Counted from the stretch's first letter, positions 7,879-14,519 are shown. The stretch is DNA of 64,000 nt from Candidatus Cloacimonadota bacterium (GCA_002402105.1 NVVD01000015.1:6724-70723); one strand, 5' to 3'. The notes: generated from the letters alone by a model not told the origin. Program-made: numbers and translations.

Positions 7879-8955
7879 ATGATTGGTAAAGATGGAATTT
7901 TAGAAGTTAAAAACTTTAGGGATATAAATATAAAAGATTCTTTTTTTGATAGCTTAAAAGAGGACTATGAAGAGTTTGAGTCATGGTTTAAAAAAAAATC
8001 AGATAAGGAAGCTTTTATTTTTGAAAGTGAAAGCGATCTTCTTGCTTTTTTATATTTGAAGGTAGAGTCAGAAGAAGTTACAGATATTGAGCCAAATTTA
8101 CCAAAAAAGAATAGATTAAAGATTGGTACTTTTAAAATAGAGCCTCATGGTACTCGACTTGGTGAAAGATTTATTAAGAAAATGTTTGATTATGCTCTTG
8201 ATAAAGGTCTTGATGAAGCTTATGTAACAATTTTTAAAAAGCATGATTATTTAATTAAGCTATTTGAAAAGTATGGATTTAAACATTGTGGTACTAAAAC
8301 TACTGATAATGGTATTGAAGAAGTATATATTAAATGTTTTTCAGATGAAAATAATGATGTACTTATTGATTATCCTGTTATGCCATTTAAGAAAAATGAA
8401 ACTAATATATATCTAATGCCAATTGACCCACCTTATCACACTAGATTATTTCCAGATTCAATTTTAAATAATGAAGATTCATCGATAGTAGATGATTGCT
8501 CACATACAAATAGTATTCATAAAGTATATATTGCTTTTAGAGATGATATTGGGCTTAAAAGAGGAGACATATTAGCTGTTTATAGAACAAAAAAAGGATT
8601 GGATGGACCAGCAAAATATAAAAGTGTTGTTACATCATTTTGTGTGGTCGAAGAAGTAAAAGAAAAACAAAACTTTGTAAGTGAAACAGATTTTATTGAT
8701 TATTGTAGAAATTATAGTATTTTTACTGTTGAAGAGTTAGAAAAATGGTATAAAACTAAGCAGAGATTTACAGCTATAAAGATGACTTATAATTTAGCTC
8801 TTAAAAAAAGAGTTATTAGAGAGTTTTTATTAGAAGAAGTTGGTATATCTGAAAATGATCGTATTAATTTTTTAAAAATAAGTCCTAATCAATTTTGGCA
8901 AATTAAACTAAAAGGAATGGTTGATGATGAACGTACTGTTATCTATAAAACCTGA
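7879..8955 (+). CDS. GNAT acetyltransferase-like protein
   Basis: A 358-residue protein starting at ATG 7879 after AAAGGAGATATTCA. Residues 1-155 are GNAT-like: the stretch IEPHGTRLGERFIKKMFDYA corresponds to the acetyl-CoA-binding region and AYVTIFKKHDYLIKLFEKYGFKHCG (given here in two blocks, AYVTIFKKHDY and LFEKYGFKHCG) to the typical last strand and helix. The C-terminal half (about 165-358) with FPDSI, IHKVYIAF and LKRGDILAVYR resembles a PUA/EVE-like RNA-binding fold. The ASCH gene overlaps its 3' end by 32 bases. The pair may modify or bind RNA or a translation component; cassette-borne toxin-antitoxin or defence function is possible. Confidence 0.65.
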   Translation: MIGKDGILEVKNFRDINIKDSFFDSLKEDYEEFESWFKKKSDKEAFIFESESDLLAFLYLKVESEEVTDIEPNLPKKNRLKIGTFKIEPHGTRLGERFIKKMFDYALDKGLDEAYVTIFKKHDYLIKLFEKYGFKHCGTKTTDNGIEEVYIKCFSDENNDVLIDYPVMPFKKNETNIYLMPIDPPYHTRLFPDSILNNEDSSIVDDCSHTNSIHKVYIAFRDDIGLKRGDILAVYRTKKGLDGPAKYKSVVTSFCVVEEVKEKQNFVSETDFIDYCRNYSIFTVEELEKWYKTKQRFTAIKMTYNLALKKRVIREFLLEEVGISENDRINFLKISPNQFWQIKLKGMVDDERTVIYKT

Positions 8956-9304
8956 ATATGTTGAAAGAATATTTTCAGGTTCAAAAAAATATGAATATCG
9001 AAAAGCAATTTTTAAAAAACAAAATATAAAAAAAGTAATTGTATATTCAACAATGCCAGTTGGCAAAATTGTTGGAGAGTTTGAAATAGAAAGAATTATT
9101 GAAGATTCTCCCAATAACATTTGGGAACAAACTCAAGAGTATTCAGGAGTTGATAAATCTTTTTTTGATTATTATTTTAATGATCGTGATAAAGGCTATG
9201 CAATTAAAATTTCAAAAGTAAAACTATATGATAAACCTATTGATCCAAAGCTTAAATATGAAAAGTTTACTGCTCCACAATCATTTAAGTATTTAGCAGC
9301 TTAA
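8924..9304 (+). CDS. ASCH/PUA-like domain protein
   Basis: A 126-residue protein whose start, LLSIKPEYVERIFSGSKKYE followed by YRK, is the signature of the ASCH superfamily (a PUA-like fold thought to bind RNA). I choose ATG 8924, 7 bases after AAGGA; ATG 8927 is as possible. It overlaps the GNAT gene by 32 bases and is followed by a strong terminator. Small ASCH proteins include N4-acetylcytidine amidohydrolase YqfB, but I cannot show activity here. The coupling with a GNAT protein suggests opposed or cooperating acetyl chemistry, which is inference. Confidence 0.75.
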   Translation: MMNVLLSIKPEYVERIFSGSKKYEYRKAIFKKQNIKKVIVYSTMPVGKIVGEFEIERIIEDSPNNIWEQTQEYSGVDKSFFDYYFNDRDKGYAIKISKVKLYDKPIDPKLKYEKFTAPQSFKYLAA

Positions 9305-9335
9305 ACAAAATTTATAAATAACAAACCCAAACTTC

Positions 9336-9369
9336 AAATCAGCATCCCCAAAAAGGTGCTGATTTTTTT
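9336..9369 (+). terminator. Terminator of the GNAT-ASCH operon
   Basis: A 9-bp stem (AAATCAGCA at 9336-9344 with its complement at 9357-9365), a 12-base loop and a run of T. It immediately precedes the right 26-bp inverted repeat. Confidence 0.85.
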
Positions 9370-9370
9370 A

Positions 9371-9396
9371 TCCCCTTCAAATCTTATTCTGTTGTC
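9371..9396. repeat. Right 26-bp inverted repeat of GNAT-ASCH cassette
   Basis: Exact reverse complement of 7668-7693, ending TTATTCTGTTGTC. It lies directly after the terminator of the ASCH gene and before the 3' end of the XRE gene, so it defines the right edge of the cassette. Confidence 0.85.
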
Positions 9397-9427
9397 TCTT
9401 AAAGAAGGGATTTAAAATGTATATAGA

Positions 9428-9634
9428 TTATTCATCATCAGGAATGTACTCCATGATGTCGCCAGGTTGGCAATTTAGGGCTTTGCAGATTTTTTCAATG
9501 GTATCGGTTCGGACTTTTTCACCGTTTCTCATTTTGGATAAAACTCTCCATCCTAAGCCACGATCAACTAAATATTTCTTTTGTAAATCAAGCTCTATAA
9601 GCATGATCCATAATTTTTTATAACTAATAGACAT
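9428..9634 (-). CDS. XRE-family regulator, copy 1
   Basis: A 68-residue Cro/C1-type helix-turn-helix protein starting MSISYKKLW, ending in NCQPGDIMEYIPDDE. The recognition region is RTDTIEKICKALNCQPGDI, typical of the small YozG-like XRE group. It is a paralogue of the 10083-10292 protein and, like it, is divergent from a structured leader and a replication-initiator-like gene. It probably represses the promoters in between. The upstream region has an inverted repeat (AATAACTT at 9712-9719 with AAGTTATT nearby) that could be its operator. Confidence 0.85.
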   Translation of the reverse strand: MSISYKKLWIMLIELDLQKKYLVDRGLGWRVLSKMRNGEKVRTDTIEKICKALNCQPGDIMEYIPDDE

Positions 9635-9802
9635 ACTAACTAATCGACTTTTTTAGGTGAAATAATAACAAATAATAGGCTAAAAATCACATCAAATAAA
9701 CAGATAAAGATTAATAACTTGCTTATAGTAAAGTTATTCGTTAATATAATGTCAACACTTTACGATAAGAAAGATAACATTACTTTTTGTAAGAGTTAAA
9801 AA

Positions 9803-9884
9803 GGCACACCATGCAAAATAAAAAAATAAATATTAATAGGAATTTCGACAGGGACAGTGGTGTGCCTCCTGTCGAAGTTCCTAT
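9803..9884 (+). promoter_or_regulatory. Interleaved-helix leader of initiator copy 1
   Basis: Two complementary pairs interleave: A (9803-9811, GGCACACCA) pairs with A' (9858-9866), and B (9836-9852) pairs with B' (9868-9884) over 17 bp with one G-U. The order A-B-A'-B' allows a pseudoknot or two exclusive hairpins. A short ORF (9811-9909) runs through it and overlaps the initiator ATG. B' ends 8 bases before the TTTGGAGAA ribosome binding site, so the structure can control access to it. Confidence 0.7.
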
Positions 9885-9909
9885 TTTTTGTATTTGGAGA
9901 AAATCATGA
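9811..9909 (+). CDS. Leader peptide of initiator copy 1
   Basis: A 32-codon ORF that begins in helix A, reads through helices B, A' and B', and ends with TGA overlapping the initiator ATG (ATGA at 9906-9909). An AAAAAGG sequence precedes its ATG by 6 bases. It ends in IFCIWRKS, the same last residues as the leader of copy 2 (FCIWRKS), although the middle parts differ. This suggests that translation of the leader is coupled to initiator translation, as with RepY-RepZ of IncI plasmids; that parallel is inference. Confidence 0.6.
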   Translation: MQNKKININRNFDRDSGVPPVEVPIFCIWRKS

Positions 9910-10133
9910 GTTCATTTTTAATGATTCCAAAAGATTTTTTTAATAGTCCCATTTGGAAGGGAAAAAGGAAGTTTTCTAAGGCTGAATGTTTGATTGATAT
10001 TCTACATGAAATTAGGTATTCAAAAGAGACTGAAAGAGTGATGATTGCTGAGACTTTCATCAAGTGTGAACAAGGTCAAAGTTTAAATATTGTTAGGAAT
10101 GTATTCCATGATATCACCAGGTTGGCAATTTAA
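9906..10133 (+). pseudogene. Truncated replication-initiator-like gene, copy 1
   Basis: From ATG 9906 the first about 61 residues match the start of the complete protein at 10554 (MSSFLMIPKDFF against MSSFLMISKDFF, then FSKAEC, IDIL, RYS and CEQGQSLN against CKQGQTLN). The homology stops near 10089, and the frame then runs into the antisense XRE gene and ends at 10133. It is thus a tandem-duplication remnant in which the second XRE unit replaces the 3' part. A 75-residue product could still be made; it would keep half of the winged-helix domain and could act as a dominant-negative regulator. Confidence 0.75.
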
Positions 10134-10292
10134 AGCTTCACAGAACTTTTCTATAGTATCTGTACGAATACTTAGCCCTTTTTTCATATTGGCTAATATC
10201 GTACGACTTACGCCAGAAGATGCAACCAAATCATTTTGGTTCATATCTAAATCTATTAATAATTTCCACAGTTTTTTATATGACATACTCAT
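10083..10292 (-). CDS. XRE-family regulator, copy 2
   Basis: A 69-residue helix-turn-helix protein from ATG 10292, the start that aligns with copy 1 (MSMSYKKLW against MSISYKKLW); a longer frame to 10319 has no support. The HTH covers MNQNDLVASSGVSRTILANM and the C-terminus is NCQPGDIMEYIPNNI. It is divergent from the complete initiator gene and its leader. With about half of its residues conserved relative to copy 1, the two repressors probably recognise different operators, giving separate control of the two units. Confidence 0.85.
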   Translation of the reverse strand: MSMSYKKLWKLLIDLDMNQNDLVASSGVSRTILANMKKGLSIRTDTIEKFCEALNCQPGDIMEYIPNNI

Positions 10293-10353
10293 ACTAATAA
10301 TGTCGGAAAAACTGGACAAAAAGTTAATAATTCATCAAAAAAGTAAAAAACTA

Positions 10354-10381
10354 TTGACATTGTGTCGAATAAAAGTAAATA
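10354..10381 (+). promoter_or_regulatory. Promoter of initiator copy 2
   Basis: A perfect TTGACA at 10354-10359 and TAAATA at 10376-10381 are separated by 16 bases. The predicted transcript starts about 50 bases before the leader structure. The divergent XRE start is about 60 bases upstream, so this is the expected repressor target. Confidence 0.6.
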
Positions 10382-10438
10382 ATAATGTTCACAAAGGAAA
10401 TAGTTTTGTGCCTAAAGCACATAATTAATTACCAGAAA

Positions 10439-10532
10439 GCACGACAATGCAAAAAAATAAAAATATAGAAATATCAATTAGTAGGGACTCAATTTGTGTT
10501 TGTCATTGTCGTGCGCACATTTTGAGCCCCTA
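10439..10532 (+). promoter_or_regulatory. Interleaved-helix leader of initiator copy 2
   Basis: Same A-B-A'-B' order as at 9803-9884, with different sequence. A (10439-10449, GCACGACAATG) pairs perfectly over 11 bp with A' (10504-10514). B (10482-10498) pairs in 14 of 17 positions with B' (10516-10532). The helices are kept although the arms differ from copy 1, which amounts to compensatory change and argues that the pairing is functional. Helix A contains the start codon of the leader ORF, and B' ends 11 bases before the initiator GGAG. Confidence 0.72.
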
Positions 10533-10557
10533 TTTTTGTATTTGGAGAAAATCATGA
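10447..10557 (+). CDS. Leader peptide of initiator copy 2
   Basis: A 36-codon ORF whose ATG is the last three bases of helix A and whose TGA overlaps the initiator ATG (ATGA at 10554-10557). It is Cys-rich in the middle (ICVCHC) and ends YFCIWRKS like the copy 1 leader. The conserved end reflects the shared initiator ribosome binding site region, so it need not be peptide-level selection. A ribosome translating it would open A' and B-B'. Coupled translation with the initiator is inferred. Confidence 0.6.
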   Translation: MQKNKNIEISISRDSICVCHCRAHILSPYFCIWRKS

Positions 10558-11489
10558 GTTCATTTTTAATGATATCTAAAGATTTTTTTGATAATCCTGT
10601 TTGGACAGAGAAGCGAAGATTCTCTAAAGCTGAATGTTGGATTGATATTTTAAATCAGATTAGATATTCAGAAAAAGATAAGAACATCTTTATCGGAAAC
10701 AGCCTAATAACCTGTAAACAAGGGCAAACTTTAAACAGTTTAGGCACTTGGTCTAAGCGTTGGGGAATGTCAAAAAGTAGTGTTTGGCGATTGCTCGGAC
10801 TGTTTGCTAACTTGAACATGATAAAAGTTGAAAATGTAGAAAAAACGACACGCTTAACAGTGCTTGAACACAAGTGTTACGCAATTCAACGAAACGCAGA
10901 TGAAACGCACGTGGAACAGTTCAGAAACGGACATGAAACATTTGTGGAAACAAAAGAAGAAGGGAGAAAGAAGGATGAAAGAAAGATAGAAAAAAATAAA
11001 ACAAAAAAAGAAATTCTACCCCTAGCCCCTCAAGGGGAAAATCAATTTGATTCTCTTCCTTCTAAAATTATTTCAATAAATGAAAATAAAAAATTCTCAA
11101 ATCAATCAGATAAAAAATCACTTATCGAAAAAAGAGTTGATGAGATAAAAACTCAATTTGGAACCAATCGAGTAAATCAAGCCTATGAGCTTTTTGAAAA
11201 GTTTTTAGAAATTGGAAAGACTCGGTCAGATCACAAAGAGCTTCAATCCATCAAAAACATTTGTTCGATTCTTAAAAAGAAATTAGCAAGTTTTGAAGAT
11301 TTAAAAAAATCAATCGAAAACTACAAATCTTCTAAATACGAAAAAATTGAAGAGGGCTATATTTTCTCATGTGCCAATTTCTTTGGAAAGTCAGAAGAGT
11401 ACACAAACTACACAAGTGATCTAGCAAACGTTGACCCAATGGCTGAGTTTTACAGGCAAAAGCGAGAGGAGCTTTTAAATGATGGATAA
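10554..11489 (+). CDS. Replication-initiator-like winged-helix protein
   Basis: A 311-residue protein from ATG 10554 (TTTGGAGAAAATC before it). Residues 1-105 fit the winged-helix domain of phage and plasmid replisome organisers: KRRFSKAECWIDIL, CKQGQTLNSLGTWSKRWGMS with KSSVWRLL, and ANLNMIKVE. A charged linker (about 120-190) leads to a helical C-terminal region that may recruit the helicase, as in DnaD-like proteins. It is coupled to the upstream leader ORF by ATGA and overlaps the next gene by 11 bases. Role as the element's replication initiator is inferred; no iterons were identified. Confidence 0.65.
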   Translation: MSSFLMISKDFFDNPVWTEKRRFSKAECWIDILNQIRYSEKDKNIFIGNSLITCKQGQTLNSLGTWSKRWGMSKSSVWRLLGLFANLNMIKVENVEKTTRLTVLEHKCYAIQRNADETHVEQFRNGHETFVETKEEGRKKDERKIEKNKTKKEILPLAPQGENQFDSLPSKIISINENKKFSNQSDKKSLIEKRVDEIKTQFGTNRVNQAYELFEKFLEIGKTRSDHKELQSIKNICSILKKKLASFEDLKKSIENYKSSKYEKIEEGYIFSCANFFGKSEEYTNYTSDLANVDPMAEFYRQKREELLNDG

Positions 11490-12108
11490 ATCTCAAATTG
11501 CTACAGAAGATTGGATAGTAGGCGAAGTCAAATATTTAGCAGATTGTTTTAATACAAAAAATACTCAAGCTAGGTCTCTTGAGTTTGTTAAGCAAATGAA
11601 AAACCTACCAAAGTATCAAGCAAAAAAAATATTTAGAGAATTTATTGAAGTTGGAGAAAAGTTTCCTTTAGTAAAAAATATTATTGAGAGAGTTAATTGT
11701 TACAAAAGCCAAAGTCACGATGAATTTAAAAAACTAGAAGAAAAAAGAAAAGCAAAACCAAAGTATGAAACATCACTTACAAACGAAATGATGATATCAG
11801 CAAGACCAATGAAATTAATGATGAAAAAAGACCGTAAAAAGTTCAATAAAATCAAAGCTGTATTTGATGAGTATTTTCCTAATACTTTGACTCAAGCAAC
11901 AGATGAAAATAGTGCTATTGACAACAAAGATTTAAGAGTAAACAGCTGTTTTTCAATGCTTGATGATTTCTACAAAAACCCTATACAAGTTTTTAAAGAA
12001 GAGATTGAAAAACATACACCAGGAGTTTTAAAAGACAGATATCAAAAAGGATTAGAGATATGTCAAAGTTCAAAAGATTTCTTTACGAATATTGCGAAGA
12101 GTGCTTAG
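11479..12108 (+). CDS. Unknown protein coupled to the initiator gene
   Basis: A 209-residue basic, helical protein with an AGAGGAG ribosome binding site 7 bases before ATG 11479 and an 11-base overlap with the initiator gene. Residues 10-75 (VGEVKYLADCF, YQAKKIFREFIEVGEKFP, IIERVNCY) look like a helical bundle. There is no P-loop, so it is not a DnaC-type ATPase. Its tight coupling to the initiator suggests a helicase-loading or replication-accessory role, but the family is not recognised. Confidence 0.6.
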   Translation: MMDKSQIATEDWIVGEVKYLADCFNTKNTQARSLEFVKQMKNLPKYQAKKIFREFIEVGEKFPLVKNIIERVNCYKSQSHDEFKKLEEKRKAKPKYETSLTNEMMISARPMKLMMKKDRKKFNKIKAVFDEYFPNTLTQATDENSAIDNKDLRVNSCFSMLDDFYKNPIQVFKEEIEKHTPGVLKDRYQKGLEICQSSKDFFTNIAKSA

Positions 12109-12157
12109 TGATAATCAACTTCACAATCATCATAAGAGCATACTTAAGGTATTAATC

Positions 12158-13096
12158 ATGTTAGAAGTAAAAAACTGTAAGCCATTAGATAAAAAAGCCG
12201 TAGCAAGTTTAATTTTAGAGTTTGTAAATAGAAAATCATATTCTAAAGATACAAAAAAGACATATCAAAAGCAGATACAAAAGTTTTTCAAATATAGCTC
12301 TTCTAAAAAGCTACAAAAGCCAAGAAGAAAAGATATTTTAGACTATTTAGATATGTTGATTTATCAGGGTAGAGCAGCAACTTACATTAACAATTTATTA
12401 ACAGCATTAAAAAACTTTTTCAGATATTTAGATTTCATCAAACGGTATGAGGATATAACAAAAATGATAGATAGAATCAAAAGTGATAAGGGACATAAAA
12501 GAGAAGCATTAGATCCAATTCAATTTAAAAGAATCATGAAAGCTATGCCAATGGGTGAGTATGAAGTTTTAAAAAGAAACTACGCAATCTTAAACACTCT
12601 TGGTCGTACAGGCATGAGGAGAAACGGACTTAAAGAGTTAAAAGTAAAACATCTATTCTCAAAACAATCACCAGATGAAACCGTAAATTGGTATTTACTT
12701 ATAAAATTAAAAGGTTATCAAACAGCCGAGCACCAAATTTTACTAACTTCAAATGCATTAAAAGTGATTCAAGATTATTTAGAGCTTAAAAGCCATAAAA
12801 AACCAAATGATTATTTATTCTCAAGACCAGACGGAATCCAATTACACGAAGATTTTATATCAAAACTATTTAAAAAATCAGCAAGAAGAGTAGGAATAGA
12901 TAGACGATCAATCACTTGCCACAGCTTAAGACACATGTTTGCAACTATAGCCAAAGAAAATAATATCCCAATAGAGGATATTTCAGACGTCTTAGGTCAT
13001 GCCGAGTTATCCACAACATCAGACATCTATGTTCATCGTGGAGAAGAAAACAAAAACAAAGCTTTAGAGTCAGTAGATAGGGTATTGTGGGAATGA
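12158..13096 (+). CDS. Tyrosine recombinase of the XerC/XerD type
   Basis: From ATG 12158 (TAAGG upstream) the protein is 312 residues. An N-terminal SAM-like core-binding domain covers about 10-110 (YSKDTKKTYQKQIQKFFKY). The catalytic domain shows the Arg in GRTGMRRNGLKEL, the box CHSLRHMFAT, LGHAELSTT and the nucleophile Tyr in SDIYVH. It is distinct from the integrase at 14966. It may resolve dimers of the element, invert the cassette or act in excision. It is followed by a small membrane/coiled-coil gene with an ATGA overlap. Confidence 0.85.
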   Translation: MLEVKNCKPLDKKAVASLILEFVNRKSYSKDTKKTYQKQIQKFFKYSSSKKLQKPRRKDILDYLDMLIYQGRAATYINNLLTALKNFFRYLDFIKRYEDITKMIDRIKSDKGHKREALDPIQFKRIMKAMPMGEYEVLKRNYAILNTLGRTGMRRNGLKELKVKHLFSKQSPDETVNWYLLIKLKGYQTAEHQILLTSNALKVIQDYLELKSHKKPNDYLFSRPDGIQLHEDFISKLFKKSARRVGIDRRSITCHSLRHMFATIAKENNIPIEDISDVLGHAELSTTSDIYVHRGEENKNKALESVDRVLWE

Positions 13097-13299
13097 TGAA
13101 TATTATTTTAGAAACAGCATTAATCACGATGTCATTTTTCTTTAAAAGAACATATCAATCAGAGCAAAAGTATATAGATTTAGCAAATAGACAAGATACC
13201 CAATCAAAGAAATTAGTTAAACTTTTAAAAGATTTAGATCAAGAAAATCAAAAGAATATATCAAAGTTAAAAAAAATCAAGTCAGATTTAAGTAGTTAG
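13093..13299 (+). CDS. Small membrane-anchored coiled-coil protein
   Basis: A 68-residue protein that starts at ATG 13093, overlapping the recombinase stop (ATGA). The first 17 residues are hydrophobic and the rest is a charged coiled coil (KKLVKLLKDLDQENQKN). It has a damaged paralogue at 13926-14171. This layout recalls phage lysis-accessory or element-maintenance proteins, but the function is unknown. Confidence 0.6.
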   Translation: MMNIILETALITMSFFFKRTYQSEQKYIDLANRQDTQSKKLVKLLKDLDQENQKNISKLKKIKSDLSS

Positions 13300-13306
13300 T
13301 AAAACC

Positions 13307-13394
13307 CAGTAAATAAGCTAAAGTCGGAATTTCCGAATTTATTAAATTATTTCCTTTTTTGAGGGTAATAATAAGCAATCTTTATGCCAGAAAG
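13307..13394. repeat. Leader repeat, copy 1
   Basis: About 88 bases that recur at 13823-13911. Both start CAGTAAATAA, contain a hairpin (TCGGAATTTCCGA here) and CCTTTTTTGAGGGTAAT, which forms a second stem, and end in AGCAATCTT plus CAGAAAG. Here an 8-codon unit, ATG 13384 to TGA 13407, overlaps the next ATG as ATGA, so a very short leader peptide may be coupled to the 13404 gene. Each copy precedes a small gene; a shared cis-regulatory RNA is likely. Confidence 0.65.
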
Positions 13395-13403
13395 GATTAG
13401 AAA

Positions 13404-13610
13404 ATGAATTGTGAGTGTGTAGAAAATATAAACAAAATTGCAGAAAAAGATAATTACATGATTAAGTTAACTATGACTAGGATTAGTGATACTAAAATAG
13501 TCGCTAGAATAATGATTCCATGTATAACGATTGAGAAAAAAAGAGGATTTAGAGCCCCTAATTTTCACATTAGTTATTGTCCTTTTTGTGGTAAGAAAGT
13601 AGACGATTAA
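13404..13610 (+). CDS. Small zinc-ribbon-like protein
   Basis: A 68-residue protein with CxC at the N-terminus (MNCECVE) and CPFCGKKV at the C-terminus, which together could bind zinc. An AAAGGA ribosome binding site lies 9 bases upstream, and an 8-codon leader overlaps the start. The sequence IMIPCITIEKKRGFRAPNF has no recognised family; similar short Cys-pair proteins are common in phages. It is followed after 3 bases by another small gene. Confidence 0.65.
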   Translation: MNCECVENINKIAEKDNYMIKLTMTRISDTKIVARIMIPCITIEKKRGFRAPNFHISYCPFCGKKVDD

Positions 13611-13613
13611 ATC

Positions 13614-13805
13614 ATGAATTGTAACGAAAAAGATAAAATAGTATATAAAATTCAAATAGTACTTAGCTCAGATCATCCAAAAGAAATTAAGATTGAAAAA
13701 CTTAAAGCTCTTGCTCAAGGAATTAGATTTACACCTGATTTATTAAATTTTACAGAAGACTACTTAAAAGAAATTTTAATTGAATTAGAAAGTATTCAAA
13801 AATGA
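13614..13805 (+). CDS. Small unknown helical protein
   Basis: A 63-residue protein starting MNCNEKDKIVYKIQIVLSSD, acidic and helical towards the end (EDYLKEILIELESIQK). It begins 3 bases after the zinc-ribbon-like gene and both start MNC, perhaps by duplication of the start region. No family is recognised and no clear separate ribosome binding site is seen, so coupled translation is likely. Confidence 0.5.
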   Translation: MNCNEKDKIVYKIQIVLSSDHPKEIKIEKLKALAQGIRFTPDLLNFTEDYLKEILIELESIQK

Positions 13806-13822
13806 AAAGTATTTAAAAAAAA

Positions 13823-13911
13823 CAGTAAATAAAGCAAAGTCGGAAAAACCGATTTTATTAAATTGTTACCTTTTTTGAGGGTAATATTAGGCAATCTTAT
13901 TGTCAGAAAGA
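13823..13911. repeat. Leader repeat, copy 2
   Basis: Second copy of the 13307-13394 unit, roughly 80 per cent identical by eye. The hairpin is kept with a changed loop (TCGGAAAAACCGA), and the second stem is stronger (TTACC with GGTAA around TTTTTTGA). In place of the ATG leader there is TTGTCAGAAAGAAGGTGA, whose TGA overlaps a GTG at 13914. It precedes the damaged paralogue at 13926. Confidence 0.65.
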
Positions 13912-13925
13912 AGGTGAGTAAAGTG

Positions 13926-14171
13926 ATGTTATCAGTACTTCAAATCAAGCTAATATTTTTATTAATTATGAGCTTATTTATCTCAGTATGTTTTTTAATA
14001 TACATTTTAATATTAATGCGTAAGTCAGAGTTAAAACTAATAGATTTATCATAAAAACAGGAAGAACAAGGAAGTAGAGTATTTAAAATGTTAAAGGATT
14101 ATCAAGAAGAAAATAAAGAGTATTTATTAATAATAAATAGCATTAAAAAACTCATAATTAAGCAGTTATAA
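13926..14171 (+). pseudogene. Damaged paralogue of the 13093 membrane/coiled-coil gene
   Basis: The frame from ATG 13926 encodes a membrane segment (LIFLLIMSLFISVCFLIYIL) and ELKLIDLS, and then stops at TAA 14052-14054. The same frame continues without frameshift as KQEEQG, MLKDYQEENKEYLL and KKLIIKQL to a stop at 14169-14171, which aligns with IDLANRQ, LLKDLDQENQ and KKIKSDL of the 13093 gene. A premature stop in an otherwise intact paralogue is the simplest reading. A functional 42-residue membrane peptide plus a second ORF from ATG 14088 is the alternative. Confidence 0.6.
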
Positions 14172-14195
14172 ACAAGAGAATTAAAAGGAATATTT

Positions 14196-14519
14196 ATGAA
14201 TGTCGGGGAATGTAGAAATGTTGTTGATTTTGTTGGTAATGAAATGAGTATTGGTGGGGGTTTGGGTATTGAATGTCGGGAAACATGTATTTCCCGTCAA
14301 AAGAGTGAAAATCCGATAAAAAAATACAGGTCAGCAAGACTCAATTTTGTACTGCTTTTGAGAGAAGGAGATTCATTAAAAATATTAGAATTTTTAAACC
14401 CTCCAGAGATTAGAAACTCAATCCAATCAGAAATTAGTTCAATGAGAAATAATGCCTTTGGAAATGTTGAAACTTATTATCAAAAACTAAAAAAGAGAGT
14501 AGCTGAATATGGATATTAA
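14196..14519 (+). CDS. Unknown element protein
   Basis: A 107-residue protein with AAAAGGAATATTT before ATG 14196. The N-terminal 50 residues are rich in Gly and Cys (IGGGLGIECRETC), and the C-terminal half is helical (PPEIRNSIQSEISSMRNN, YYQKLKKRVAEYGY). The gene contains a perfect hairpin at 14277-14296 (CGGGAAA, 6-base loop, TTTCCCG). It overlaps the next small gene by 11 bases. No family recognised. Confidence 0.55.
   Translation: MNVGECRNVVDFVGNEMSIGGGLGIECRETCISRQKSENPIKKYRSARLNFVLLLREGDSLKILEFLNPPEIRNSIQSEISSMRNNAFGNVETYYQKLKKRVAEYGY

Noticed and set aside
9803-9884. Retron or CRISPR-like RNA in the interleaved-helix leader
   Set aside because: There is no reverse transcriptase or cas gene nearby and no spaced identical repeats; the coupled leader ORF explains the layout better.
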